From: an uncultured Lachnospiraceae bacterium
GTDB lineage: Bacteria > Bacillota > Clostridia > Lachnospirales > Lachnospiraceae
Direction: 5' to 3'
Assembly: GCA_902476265.1 (NCBI GenBank)
Contig: CABSCP010000019.1
Span: 12,098 to 76,097, forward strand
Length of the DNA stretch: 64,000 bases
The translations under genes and the position numbers were made by a program. Below the pieces are notes generated by a model. That model searched no databases. It saw nothing but the letters and a program-made list of their open reading frames with translations, and was not told where the DNA came from. Positions 23,205-36,327 of this stretch are shown here, one piece after another; position 1 is the first letter of the stretch, and every line of letters begins with the position of its first letter.

Positions 23205-24470
23205 ATGGCAGGAAGAAAAAGAAAGAAGAAACGCGGCGGCCAGGTTTTCTGGCTGACGCTGGTTTTGACAATTTCGGTCGGAAGCGTGCTTCTTCTGGGA
23301 GGCTGGGTCATTCTGGGAATGAACGGCACAGAGTTTGGCACGGTTAAAATAGAGAGTGAACTTGCCGGGCTGATGGAAAGCGTACAGGCGAAGGGACCGC
23401 AGGACGGTGACGGAGGACAGGAGGACGGGGAACCCCGGGGAAAATACGGGGCGCTTCTGGCGGATCAGGAACTGTGCCGGGAACAGCGAGTTTATGAAAA
23501 GAAAACCAAAAGTGCGGATGAGGTGACCATCGTTTTTGCGGGGGATATCCTTTTTGATGACGGTTATGCCATAATGGCGAAGATGAAACAGCGCGGCAGA
23601 GGGATAGAAGGCAGCATTTCACAGGAAATGCTGGAAGTGATGCAGAGCGCAGATATTTTTATGCTGAACAATGAATTCCCTTATACGGACAGAGGCGAAC
23701 CTACACCGGAAAAGCAGTTTACCTTCCGGGCGAAGCCGGAATATGCATCCTATTTGTTTGATATGGGAGTGGATATTGTGTCTCTGGCCAATAATCATGC
23801 CTATGATTACGGAGAAATTTCCCTGCTGGATACAATGGATACGCTGGAAAATGTGGGAATGCCGTTTGTGGGGGCGGGAATGAATCTGGAAGAAGCGGTA
23901 AAACCGGTTTATTTTATCGCAAATGATATGAAAATCGCTTTCATTTCCGCCACTCAGATCGAGCGGAATGATAATCCGGATACAAAAGGGGCCGGGCCTG
24001 ATTCCCCCGGCGTATTCCGCTGCTGGAATGTTGACAGGCTTTTGGAAGTGGTGGCAAATGCAAAACAGGTCAGTGATTATGTGATCGTCTATATTCATTG
24101 GGGGACAGAAGCCACGGATGAACTGGACTGGGCCCAGAAGGAGCAGGCGCCTAAGATTGCGGAGGCGGGAGCGGATCTGATCATTGGCGATCATCCCCAT
24201 GTGCTGCAGCAGATCGGTTACTGCAATGATACACCGGTGATATACAGCCTGGGAAATTATCTGTTTAATTCCAGGGCGCAGGATACCTGCCTGGTCAGAG
24301 TGACTTTGGACGGGAACGGATTAAAAAGTCTGCAGTTTATTCCGGGCCGCCAGGAGGACTGTGCGGTTTTCATGCATCAGGGGACGGAAAAGGAACGGGT
24401 TCTTTCCTATATGAGAAGTATTTCTCAGGGAGTGAATATTGACGGGGACGGATTCGTGACAAAACGGTAA
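23205..24470 (+). CDS. CapA-family protein (membrane-anchored metallophosphatase-like)
   Basis: A 421-residue protein of the CapA/PgsA family (calcineurin-like fold). A basic N-terminus and one membrane helix (about 13-36) suggest an exported anchored enzyme. The conserved blocks are VTIVFAGDILFDD (first metal ligands, about 108-120), NNEFPYTDRGEP, SLANNHAYDYG (the NNH motif, about 195-205), IHWGTEA (near 300) and IIGDHPHVLQQ with the double His near 330. In Bacillus PgsA takes part in poly-gamma-glutamate synthesis, but no pgsB/pgsC partners are present, so the substrate is unknown. AAAGGAGA supports ATG 23205. Own promoter and terminator; it sits inside the ribosomal protein region. Confidence 0.87.
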   Translation: MAGRKRKKKRGGQVFWLTLVLTISVGSVLLLGGWVILGMNGTEFGTVKIESELAGLMESVQAKGPQDGDGGQEDGEPRGKYGALLADQELCREQRVYEKKTKSADEVTIVFAGDILFDDGYAIMAKMKQRGRGIEGSISQEMLEVMQSADIFMLNNEFPYTDRGEPTPEKQFTFRAKPEYASYLFDMGVDIVSLANNHAYDYGEISLLDTMDTLENVGMPFVGAGMNLEEAVKPVYFIANDMKIAFISATQIERNDNPDTKGAGPDSPGVFRCWNVDRLLEVVANAKQVSDYVIVYIHWGTEATDELDWAQKEQAPKIAEAGADLIIGDHPHVLQQIGYCNDTPVIYSLGNYLFNSRAQDTCLVRVTLDGNGLKSLQFIPGRQEDCAVFMHQGTEKERVLSYMRSISQGVNIDGDGFVTKR

Positions 24471-24479
24471 GAAAATCAG

Positions 24480-24506
24480 CGGGCCTGCATCTGCAGACCC
24501 GTTTTT
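24480..24506 (+). terminator. Terminator after the capA-like gene
   Basis: CGGGCCTGCA (24480-24489) pairs with TGCAGACCCG (24492-24501) with one mismatch, then TTTTT. Confidence 0.8.
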
Positions 24507-24622
24507 AAACAGACCTGTCAGCCGGCCCATCGGTTTGCCCGCCAAATGGTGTCATATCTTACAAGAATCCTCTGCAGCTTCATGTTACAATGATACCTGA
24601 ATTACTTAAAGGGGGGAATGCA

Positions 24623-25441
24623 ATGCTGTCAGAACAGGAACAGCGTCATATTTATTATGACAGTGACCTGAAAATAGAAGTTTACCAATTGAGCGGGATC
24701 GTGCGGAAGTTTCCGAACCATTTTCATGAGTACTATGTAATCGGATTTATAGAGGGCGGAAGGAGACATCTTTGTTGTAAAGGCAGAGAGTATGATTTAA
24801 CCCCCGGCGATTTGATTGTGTTCAATCCGCGGGACAATCATTTTTGCGCGCCGGTGGATGGGGAACCGCTGGACTACCGGGCCGTAAACATAGAAATAGA
24901 AGTGATGGAAAAAGCGGTAGAGGAAATAACCGGGAAAAAATATATTCCTCTTTTTACGAAAAACGTATACAGGCAGAGCGATCTCACCCAGCATTTGGGC
25001 GCGTTGTATGATGCGGTTTTGACAGAGTCGCCCAGACTTCTGAAAGAAGAAGCGCTGTTCTTTTTACTGGAACAGGTGCTGCGGGAAGGCGGACAGCCTT
25101 TTGAAACAACGGAAATCCCGAAGCCGGACGAACAAATCCAATCACTCTGCAGGTACATGGATGAACATTTTGCAGAGAATCTCTCTCTGGACGAACTGCT
25201 GACGATGACAAATTTCGGGAAATCTTACCTGCTGCGTCTGTTTACCAGACAGGTGGGGGTTTCCCCTTACCGTTATCTGCAGACGGTGCGCTTAAACCGG
25301 GCCAGAAAATTTCTGGAACAGGGGATGCCTCCTGCAGAGGCGGCGGCCATGGCAGGCTTTTCCGACCAGAGCCATTTCACCAGATTTTTTAAGGAATTCA
25401 TCGGACTGACGCCCGGACAATATCAAAGGATTTTTACCTGA
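24623..25441 (+). CDS. AraC-family transcriptional regulator
   Basis: A 272-residue regulator. The N-terminal half is a cupin sensor domain (AraC_binding type) with NHFHEYYVIGFIEGG, PGDLIVFNPRDNH and similar metal- or sugar-pocket motifs. The C-terminal ~100 residues hold two helix-turn-helix units: LSLDELLTMTNFGKSYLLRLF and the more conserved second one ending AGFSDQSHFTRFFKEFIGLTP. GGGGGG six bases before ATG 24623 fixes the start; the ATG at 24590 has none. Effector unknown. The EamA transporter follows 17 bp later, so it is probably the regulated or co-expressed partner. Confidence 0.9.
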   Translation: MLSEQEQRHIYYDSDLKIEVYQLSGIVRKFPNHFHEYYVIGFIEGGRRHLCCKGREYDLTPGDLIVFNPRDNHFCAPVDGEPLDYRAVNIEIEVMEKAVEEITGKKYIPLFTKNVYRQSDLTQHLGALYDAVLTESPRLLKEEALFFLLEQVLREGGQPFETTEIPKPDEQIQSLCRYMDEHFAENLSLDELLTMTNFGKSYLLRLFTRQVGVSPYRYLQTVRLNRARKFLEQGMPPAEAAAMAGFSDQSHFTRFFKEFIGLTPGQYQRIFT

Positions 25442-25458
25442 GAAAGAGGAAAACGATT

Positions 25459-26376
25459 ATGAAATCAAATTCTGCTGCCGGCCATGTCGCCGCATTTATT
25501 ACCATACTAATTTGGGGAACCACCTTCATTTCAACCAAAGTGCTTCTCCGCGTTTTTACACCCATAGAAATTCTCTTCATCCGATTTATGATGGGATATC
25601 TGGCCCTGTGGTGCGTATGCCCCCGCCGACTGAAGTTGGAAGATAAAAAGCAGGAATGGTTTTTTGCCGCCGCAGGCCTGTGCGGGGTGACGCTGTATTA
25701 TCTGCTGGAAAATATCGCCCTGACCTATACCCAGGCATCCAATGTAGGGGTGATCATATCCATAGCGCCTTTTTTTACCTTTATCTTCGCCTGCCTGTTT
25801 TTGCGGGAGAGCCGTCCCGACGCCCGGTTTTTCCTGGGGTTTCTGATCGCTATGGCGGGAATCTGCCTGATCAGTTTTCAGGACACGGGCAGTCTGCAGC
25901 TGAATCCGCTGGGAGATCTGCTGGCGATCGGAGCGGCGGTGATCTGGGCCGTCTATTCCACACTGACCAAAAAAATTGCGGAATTTGGCTATTCCACGAT
26001 TCTGACCACCAGACACACCTTTTTTTACGGACTTGTGTTTATGATACCGGTTCTGATGAAAATGGGATTTGAAGTGGAACCGGCCCAGTTTTTAGAGCCG
26101 GCCGCGCTGGCAAACCTGCTGTTTCTGGGACTGGGGGCATCGGCGCTGTGTTTTGTGACCTGGAACCTTGCGGTCAGGGTGCTGGGATCTGTCAAAACCA
26201 GCGTATACATTTATATGGTTCCCGTGATCACAGCGGCTACATCGGCCCTCATTCTGCATGAAAAAATGACCTGGGCCACCGTCGGCGGGATTGTTCTGAC
26301 GCTGACAGGGCTTTTCCTTTCGGAAAAAAGGGAAACCGGTAAAGAAAGAACGGAAAAAAGATTGAAAAATGCTTGA
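25459..26376 (+). CDS. EamA-family (DMT) transporter
   Basis: A 305-residue drug/metabolite transporter with about ten membrane helices arranged as two EamA repeats. The first repeat opens with HVAAFITILIWGTTFISTKV, whose WGT motif is typical; the second begins around LGDLLAIGAAVIWAVYSTLT. The basic C-terminus is cytosolic. Substrates of this family are small metabolites, amino acids or drugs and cannot be predicted here. It follows the AraC regulator by 17 bp. The stop codon TGA (26374-26376) lies inside the -35 element of the rplJ promoter. Confidence 0.9.
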   Translation: MKSNSAAGHVAAFITILIWGTTFISTKVLLRVFTPIEILFIRFMMGYLALWCVCPRRLKLEDKKQEWFFAAAGLCGVTLYYLLENIALTYTQASNVGVIISIAPFFTFIFACLFLRESRPDARFFLGFLIAMAGICLISFQDTGSLQLNPLGDLLAIGAAVIWAVYSTLTKKIAEFGYSTILTTRHTFFYGLVFMIPVLMKMGFEVEPAQFLEPAALANLLFLGLGASALCFVTWNLAVRVLGSVKTSVYIYMVPVITAATSALILHEKMTWATVGGIVLTLTGLFLSEKRETGKERTEKRLKNA

Positions 26377-26401
26377 CAACCTGTTTGGCATATGATATGT
26401 T
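26373..26401 (+). promoter_or_regulatory. Promoter of rplJ-rplL
   Basis: TTGACA (26373-26378), 17-bp spacer, TATGTT (26396-26401). The -35 overlaps the EamA stop codon. Confidence 0.75.
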
Positions 26402-26408
26402 GATAAAG

Positions 26409-26532
26409 GTCTTTTTAAGACCATGCCGAAGACAGCAGGTACCGGAGAACCGGTATAAGGATAAGCGCCTGCCGAGGAATGGAAAGTATTTGGATTCTGT
26501 TACCTCTCTGTCTTTGTGCAGAGAGGTTTTTT
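26409..26532 (+). ncRNA. L10 leader (ribosomal protein L10 autoregulatory RNA)
   Basis: The leader between promoter and rplJ matches the Bacillota L10 leader I know. A GGTCTTTTTAAGACC hairpin at 26409 is followed by CCGAAGACAGCAGGT (from 26424) and the matching GCCTGCCGAGGA (from 26467), then a terminator with ACCTCTCTG (26502-26510) and CAGAGAGGT (26519-26527) plus TTTTTT. L10(L12)4 binding to the kink-turn region is expected to control rplJL expression by attenuation. The RNA family is assigned by motif memory. Confidence 0.85.
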
Positions 26533-26606
26533 GATACTTCTTTTTATTCGGCAAAAGAACCGCGACCGTGTGAACGGTTGCAAAGAATCTAAAAGGAGGT
26601 AAGAAA

Positions 26607-27158
26607 ATGGCAAAAGTTGAACAGAAAACACCTGTTGTAGCGGAAATTTCCGAAGCAATCAAGGATGCGCAGTCTGTTGTCCTGGTTGACTACCGCGGAC
26701 TGACAGTAGAGCAGGACACCGCGCTTCGCAAACAGCTTCGTGAAGCCGGAATCACCTACAAGGTGTACAAAAACACAATGATGAACTTTGCGTTCAAAGG
26801 AACAGATTTTGAGGCTCTGGCCCCTTATCTGGAAGGCCCCAGCGCAATCGCCGTTTCCACAACAGATGCAACAGCACCTGCCAGAGAACTGGCAAACTTC
26901 GCTAAGACAGCCGACAAACTTGAGATCAAGGGCGGCGTTGTAGAAGGCAATGCATATGATGCGGCAGGCATTATGGAAATCGCCAAGATTCCTGGAAGAG
27001 AAGCACTTATTTCCAGATTGCTTGGCAGCATGCAGTCCCCGATCACCAATATGGCCCGTGTTCTGAACCAGATCGCGGAAAAGGGCGGCGCAGCAAACTG
27101 CGAAGCTGCTCCGGCAGAAGAGGCAGCACCTGCAGAGGAAGCACCCGCTGCAGAATAA
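26607..27158 (+). CDS. rplJ: 50S ribosomal protein L10
   Basis: Anchors the L7/L12 stalk and, in complex with L12, autoregulates its mRNA. The 183 residues have the N-terminal 23S-binding domain (VVLVDYRGLTVEQDTALRKQ; TYKVYKNTMM) and a C-terminal helix that binds L12 dimers. The last ~20 residues are an Ala/Glu/Pro-rich repeat (AAPAEEAAPAEEAPAAE), a variable tail seen in some Clostridia. AAAGGAGG precedes the ATG. Preceded by the L10 leader and followed 116 bp later by rplL. Confidence 0.97.
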   Translation: MAKVEQKTPVVAEISEAIKDAQSVVLVDYRGLTVEQDTALRKQLREAGITYKVYKNTMMNFAFKGTDFEALAPYLEGPSAIAVSTTDATAPARELANFAKTADKLEIKGGVVEGNAYDAAGIMEIAKIPGREALISRLLGSMQSPITNMARVLNQIAEKGGAANCEAAPAEEAAPAEEAPAAE

Positions 27159-27274
27159 TCCCTACGGTTCACGTTGTGACAGGTAAGGAATGCACATCTT
27201 ACACGAAGTGAAGATGCGGCCGTATGAAGTGCGGCATCAAACAAACATAACATTATAAACGGAGGTAAATAAAA

Positions 27275-27649
27275 ATGGCAAAATTAACAGCTCAGGAATT
27301 TATTGATGCTATCAAAGAAATGACAGTATTAGAGTTAAATGATCTCGTAAAGGCTTGCGAAGAAGAATTCGGTGTATCCGCAGCAGCAGGCGTTGTAGTT
27401 GCAGCAGCAGGCGGCGAAGCAGCAGCAGCTGAAGAAAAGACAGAGTGGAATGTAGAACTGACAGAAGTTGGCCCTAACAAAGTTAAGGTTATCAAAGTCG
27501 TTCGTGAAGTAACCGGTCTGGGTCTGAAAGAAGCGAAGGACGTTGTTGACGGCGCTCCCAAGGTTCTCAAAGAAGGCGTTTCCAAGGAAGAAGCTGAAGA
27601 TGTTCAGAAGAAACTGGAAGCTGAAGGCGCTAAGGTTACTCTTAAATAA
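27275..27649 (+). CDS. rplL: 50S ribosomal protein L7/L12
   Basis: Multicopy stalk protein that recruits translation GTPases. The 124 residues show the N-terminal dimerisation domain (about 1-35), an Ala-rich hinge (about 38-52: AAAGVVVAAAGGEAAAAEE) and the C-terminal factor-binding domain with KVKVIKVVREVTGLGLKEAK. GGAGG precedes the ATG. A strong hairpin terminator follows, probably partial, so rplL can be made in excess over rpoBC, which have their own promoter. Confidence 0.97.
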   Translation: MAKLTAQEFIDAIKEMTVLELNDLVKACEEEFGVSAAAGVVVAAAGGEAAAAEEKTEWNVELTEVGPNKVKVIKVVREVTGLGLKEAKDVVDGAPKVLKEGVSKEEAEDVQKKLEAEGAKVTLK

Positions 27650-27674
27650 TCAGCCATTTTCTTACAAAGATAAG

Positions 27675-27703
27675 GCGTCCGCTTTTTGCGGGCGCTTTTT
27701 TTT
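27675..27703 (+). terminator. Terminator/attenuator between rplL and rpoB
   Basis: GCGTCCGC (27675-27682) pairs with GCGGGCGC (27688-27695), one G-U, followed by eight T (27696-27703). Confidence 0.85.
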
Positions 27704-27725
27704 GAGGTAAAACAAAAAGTTTTTA

Positions 27726-27754
27726 TTGACTTCAATCTCGTTTTATGCTAGATT
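27726..27754 (+). promoter_or_regulatory. Promoter of rpoB-rpoC
   Basis: TTGACT (27726-27731), 17-bp spacer, TAGATT (27749-27754), ~100 bp before rpoB. Confidence 0.7.
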
Positions 27755-27852
27755 GTAAGGTGCACTATTGTGTTAGAGTATGCCATTTTGTAAGTGTAAT
27801 ACCGAATAGTAATAGTCAAAGAAATCAATCATAAGAACGGGGTGAAGTGTCA

Positions 27853-31707
<3,855 letters not shown>

Positions 31708-31739
31708 GCCGAACCGATTATTTGTAAAGGAGTGCCAAG

Positions 31740-34700
31740 ATGTCTGAAACAAAGAACGAAGTTTATCAGCCGATGACGTTTGATGCCATCAAGATCGGAT
31801 TAGCATCACCGGAGAAGATTCGTGAATGGTCCAGAGGTGAAGTTTTAAAGCCTGAGACAATCAACTACAGAACGTTAAAGCCGGAACGCGATGGCCTGTT
31901 CTGCGAGCGGATTTTCGGACCCAGCAAAGACTGGGAGTGCCATTGCGGCAAATATAAAAAGATTAGATACAAAGGCGTGGTCTGCGACCGATGCGGCGTT
32001 GAAGTCACAAAAGCCAGTGTGCGCCGGGAACGTATGGGACATATCGAACTGGCAGCGCCGGTTTCCCATATCTGGTATTTTAAAGGTATCCCCAGCCGTA
32101 TGGGACTGATCCTGGATCTGTCCCCCAGGGTGCTGGAGAAAGTGCTTTATTTCGCTTCCTATATTGTACTGGACAAAGGAGAGACAAACCTGGAATATAA
32201 GCAGGTGCTTTCCGAGAAGGAATATCAGGATGCCAGGGAAACCTGGGGCAACCGTTTCCGCGTAGGCATGGGTGCTGAAGCAATCAAAGAGTTGCTGCAG
32301 GCCATTGATCTGGAAACCGAAGCCGTAGAACTGAAAAATGAACTGGAAGATGCCAGCGGACAGAAGCGCGCGAGAATCATCAAGCGCCTGGAAGTGGTGG
32401 AAGCGTTCCGGGAATCCGGCAACAGACCGGAATGGATGATCATGGATGCGGTTCCGGTAATCCCTCCGGATCTGCGCCCTATGGTACAGCTGGACGGCGG
32501 CCGTTTTGCCACCTCCGACTTAAATGACCTGTACAGAAGGATCATCAACCGCAACAACCGTCTGAAGAGGCTGCTGGAACTGGGCGCGCCGGACATCATC
32601 GTCCGCAACGAGAAGAGAATGCTCCAGGAGGCTGTGGACGCCCTGATCGATAACGGCAGAAGAGGCCGTCCGGTAACGGGTCCCGGCAACCGTGCGTTAA
32701 AATCCCTTTCCGATATGCTGAAAGGTAAATCCGGCCGTTTCCGTCAGAACCTGCTGGGCAAGCGTGTTGACTATTCCGGCCGTTCCGTTATCGTGGTCGG
32801 GCCCGAACTGAAAATTTATCAGTGCGGCCTGCCCAAGGAAATGGCGATCGAGCTGTTTAAACCTTTTGTAATGAAAGAACTGGTGGCAAGGGGCATTTCC
32901 CAGAACATCAAGAATGCGAAAAAGCTTGTGGAAAGACTGGATACGCAGGTATGGGATGTGCTGGAAGATGTCATCAAGGAGCATCCGGTTATGTTAAACC
33001 GTGCCCCTACCCTGCACAGACTGGGAATTCAGGCTTTCGAGCCCATCCTGGTGGAAGGTAAGGCGATCAAACTGCATCCCCTCGTATGTACGGCGTTTAA
33101 CGCTGACTTCGACGGTGACCAGATGGCCGTGCATCTTCCTCTTTCCCAGGAAGCTCAGGCAGAATGCCGCTTTATGCTGCTTTCTCCCAACAACCTGCTG
33201 AAACCTTCGGACGGCGGCCCTGTGGCAGTGCCTTCCCAGGATATGGTATTGGGCATTTATTATCTGACCCAGGAAAGACCCGGCGCACTCGGCGAAGGCA
33301 AAGCCTTCAAGAGCGTCAACGAAGCGATTCTGGCATATGAGAACAAAGCCTGCACCCTGCATTCCCGCATCAAGGTGAGAATGACCAAGTTAAACGCGCA
33401 GGGCGAAGAGGTTTCCGGCATCGTGGAATCCACACTGGGTCGTTTCATCTTCAATGAAATCCTGCCCCAGGATTTGGGATATGTGGACAGAAGCAATCCG
33501 GAAGAGTTCATGAAACTGGAAGTGGACTTCCACGTAGGCAAGAAGCAGTTAAAACAGATTCTTGAAAGAGTAATCAATACCCATGGCGCATCCATCACTG
33601 CAGAAGTGCTGGACGATGTCAAGGCGATCGGCTATAAATACTCCACCAAGGCAGCCATGACGGTTTCCATTTCCGATATGACGGTGCCCGCTCAGAAGGC
33701 GGAGATGCTGGAGCAGGCGCAGGAGACGGTTGATAAGATCAGTAAGAACTTCCGCCGCGGCCTGATCACAGAAGAAGAACGTTACCGCGCCGTTGTGGAA
33801 ACCTGGCAGGAAACGGATAAAGAGCTGACGGATGTGCTGCTCAAAGGCCTGGATAAATACAATAACATTTTCATGATGGCCGACTCCGGCGCCCGTGGTT
33901 CCAACCAGCAGATCAAACAGCTGGCCGGCATGCGCGGACTGATGGCGGATACGACGGGCCGTACCATCGAACTGCCCATCAAGTCCAACTTCCGTGAAGG
34001 TCTGGACGTACTGGAGTACTTCATGTCCGCTCACGGCGCCCGGAAAGGTATGTCCGATACCGCGCTGCGTACCGCAGACTCCGGTTATCTGACACGTCGA
34101 ATGGTTGACGTGTCCCAGGAACTGATCATCCGTGAAATTGACTGTGCGGAAGGAAAAGACAAGATTCCCGGCATGTCTGTAAAAGCGTTTATGGACGGTA
34201 AAGAAACCATTGAAGGCTTAAAAGACAGAATTACAGGGAGATATTCCTGTGAGGACATTTATGATAAGGACGGCAAATTGATTGTCGGCACAAACCATAT
34301 GATCACCCCCAGCCGTGCAAAACGGATTATGGAAACCGGTGTGAACAAAAAAGGCGAGCCGATTGAAGAGGTGAAAATCCGTACGATTCTGACCTGCCGT
34401 TCCAAGAGCGGTATCTGTGCGAAATGCTACGGCGCCAACATGGCTACCGGCGAAGCGGTGCAGGTGGGAGAAGCGGTCGGCATCATCGCCGCACAGTCCA
34501 TCGGGGAACCCGGTACCCAGCTGACCATGCGTACTTTCCACTCCGGCGGTGTTGCCGGTGACGATATCACACAGGGTCTTCCCCGTGTCGAGGAGCTTTT
34601 TGAGGCGAGAAAACCCAAGGGTCTTGCCATCATCGCCGAGTTCGGCGGTACAGCTGTGATCAAAGATACCAAGAAAAAACGGGAAATCATTGTGACGGAT

Positions 34701-35531
34701 GAAGAAACCAAAGAGAGTAAGACTTACCTGATTCCTTACGGATCCAGAATCAAGATTGTGGACGGCCAGCAGCTGGAAGCAGGCGACGAATTGACGGAAG
34801 GTTCTGTCAACCCTCACGATCTGTTAAAGATCAAGGGAATCCGTGCGGTACAGGATTACATGCTCCGTGAAGTACAGCGTGTATACCGTCTGCAGGGTGT
34901 TGATATTTCCGATAAGCATATCGAGGTGATCGTTCGTCAGATGTTAAAGAAGATCCGCATTGAGACCAGCGGAGATACGGATTTCCTGCCCGGCACCATG
35001 GTGGATGTCCTGGATTATGAGGATCTCAATGAAGAACTGTTTGCGGAGGGCAAGCAGCCCGCGGAAGGCAAACAGGTGATGCTGGGTATTACAAAAGCGG
35101 CCCTGGCTACCAATTCCTTCCTGTCGGCGGCATCCTTCCAGGAAACCACAAAAGTTCTGACCGAAGCCGCGATTAAGGGCAAAGTCGATCCCCTGATCGG
35201 TTTGAAAGAAAATGTCATCATCGGTAAGCTGATTCCTGCCGGAACGGGTATGAGCCGCTACCGTGATGTGAAGCTGAATACGGACGCGATCATTGCGGCA
35301 GAGGAAGCCGAACGGGCGGTCAGAGCGGAAGAAGAAGCGAGGGCTGCCATGGAAGCGGAAAAAGCTGCGAAGGCTGCGGAAGAGGAAGCGGAAGAAGAAC
35401 TGCTGGAGGAATCCGATGAAGATATCCTGGACGATGAAATTTTAGCCGACGAGGATATTGAGGATGAACTGGATGAAGAGGCCGAAGAGTTTGAAGAAGA
35501 GGAATTGGAAACAAGCGATTTGACCGAATAA
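31740..35531 (+). CDS. rpoC: DNA-directed RNA polymerase subunit beta'
   Basis: Catalytic beta' subunit, 1263 residues. The N-terminal zinc site is visible (CHCGKYKKIRYKGVVCDRCG), as is the catalytic magnesium loop NADFDGDQMAVH, the bridge/trigger region including IGEPGTQLTMRTFHSGG, and the second zinc site (CRSKSGICAKC plus an upstream Cys). The last ~70 residues after the conserved end (near NTDAIIAAEEAE) form an unusually long low-complexity acidic tail: Ala/Glu-rich, then Glu/Asp-rich, ending ETSDLTE. AAAGGAG precedes the ATG. Confidence 0.97.
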   Translation: MSETKNEVYQPMTFDAIKIGLASPEKIREWSRGEVLKPETINYRTLKPERDGLFCERIFGPSKDWECHCGKYKKIRYKGVVCDRCGVEVTKASVRRERMGHIELAAPVSHIWYFKGIPSRMGLILDLSPRVLEKVLYFASYIVLDKGETNLEYKQVLSEKEYQDARETWGNRFRVGMGAEAIKELLQAIDLETEAVELKNELEDASGQKRARIIKRLEVVEAFRESGNRPEWMIMDAVPVIPPDLRPMVQLDGGRFATSDLNDLYRRIINRNNRLKRLLELGAPDIIVRNEKRMLQEAVDALIDNGRRGRPVTGPGNRALKSLSDMLKGKSGRFRQNLLGKRVDYSGRSVIVVGPELKIYQCGLPKEMAIELFKPFVMKELVARGISQNIKNAKKLVERLDTQVWDVLEDVIKEHPVMLNRAPTLHRLGIQAFEPILVEGKAIKLHPLVCTAFNADFDGDQMAVHLPLSQEAQAECRFMLLSPNNLLKPSDGGPVAVPSQDMVLGIYYLTQERPGALGEGKAFKSVNEAILAYENKACTLHSRIKVRMTKLNAQGEEVSGIVESTLGRFIFNEILPQDLGYVDRSNPEEFMKLEVDFHVGKKQLKQILERVINTHGASITAEVLDDVKAIGYKYSTKAAMTVSISDMTVPAQKAEMLEQAQETVDKISKNFRRGLITEEERYRAVVETWQETDKELTDVLLKGLDKYNNIFMMADSGARGSNQQIKQLAGMRGLMADTTGRTIELPIKSNFREGLDVLEYFMSAHGARKGMSDTALRTADSGYLTRRMVDVSQELIIREIDCAEGKDKIPGMSVKAFMDGKETIEGLKDRITGRYSCEDIYDKDGKLIVGTNHMITPSRAKRIMETGVNKKGEPIEEVKIRTILTCRSKSGICAKCYGANMATGEAVQVGEAVGIIAAQSIGEPGTQLTMRTFHSGGVAGDDITQGLPRVEELFEARKPKGLAIIAEFGGTAVIKDTKKKREIIVTDEETKESKTYLIPYGSRIKIVDGQQLEAGDELTEGSVNPHDLLKIKGIRAVQDYMLREVQRVYRLQGVDISDKHIEVIVRQMLKKIRIETSGDTDFLPGTMVDVLDYEDLNEELFAEGKQPAEGKQVMLGITKAALATNSFLSAASFQETTKVLTEAAIKGKVDPLIGLKENVIIGKLIPAGTGMSRYRDVKLNTDAIIAAEEAERAVRAEEEARAAMEAEKAAKAAEEEAEEELLEESDEDILDDEILADEDIEDELDEEAEEFEEEELETSDLTE

Positions 35532-35547
35532 TTTTTCCAAAAAGCTA

Positions 35548-35576
35548 TTGACAAGACATTCGGAAGCACGTATACT
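35548..35576 (+). promoter_or_regulatory. Promoter of the str operon (rpsL-rpsG-fusA)
   Basis: TTGACA (35548-35553), 17-bp spacer, TATACT (35571-35576). A ~140-nt leader follows with a weak hairpin CACC/GGTG and TTTTT around 35634-35655 that might attenuate. Confidence 0.85.
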
Positions 35577-35722
35577 GTTATAGCGTGCATCCGGGTGTCT
35601 TTTTCTGTATAAGCGTACAGGAAATGCGCGCCTGCACCGATTCAGGTGTTTTTGGATGTATAAGACTGGCATTTCAGTCAAAAATAGGAACAAGAGACGA
35701 AAATCGCAGGAGGTGAAACAGA

Positions 35723-36148
35723 ATGCCAACATTTAACCAGTTAGTAAGAAAAGGACGTCAGACATCTGTAAAGAAGTCTACAGCACCGGCTCTGCAGAAG
35801 GGTTACAATTCCCTTCACAAGAAAGCAACCGATACCTCTTCTCCTCAGAAGAGAGGCGTGTGCACAGCTGTTAAGACAGCGACTCCTAAAAAGCCTAACT
35901 CCGCTCTTAGAAAGATCGCCAGAGTACGTCTTTCCAACGGAATCGAAGTGACAAGCTACATTCCCGGTGAAGGACACAATCTGCAGGAGCACTCCGTTGT
36001 GCTGATCAGAGGCGGCCGTGTGAAAGACTTACCTGGTACAAGATACCACATCATCAGAGGTACCCTTGATACTGCAGGCGTTGCAAACAGACGTCAGGCA
36101 AGATCTAAATATGGCGCTAAGAGACCGAAAGACGCTAAGAAGAAATAA
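35723..36148 (+). CDS. rpsL: 30S ribosomal protein S12
   Basis: Decoding-centre protein and site of streptomycin resistance mutations. The 141 residues start PTFNQLVRKGR. The conserved ATPKKPNSALRK (with Lys43 equivalent) and GRVKDLPGTRYH (with Lys88 equivalent) are both wild type, so ribosomal streptomycin resistance is not expected. AGGAGG lies before the ATG. First gene of the str operon. Confidence 0.97.
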   Translation: MPTFNQLVRKGRQTSVKKSTAPALQKGYNSLHKKATDTSSPQKRGVCTAVKTATPKKPNSALRKIARVRLSNGIEVTSYIPGEGHNLQEHSVVLIRGGRVKDLPGTRYHIIRGTLDTAGVANRRQARSKYGAKRPKDAKKK

Positions 36149-36327
36149 TTCGTTATTTTTATTAGCGGTCTGAAGCTGGAAGTACCACAAACGTAAACTA
36201 ATTGAGTGTTGGGATTCTGCTGCAGGGAATACCTGCAGACATGCGAACAGATAGACCGCACGAACACATTAGAGGACACATGTGAGTACCGATGAATTAA
36301 TTGATTATAATTAAGGAGGGAAGAACC

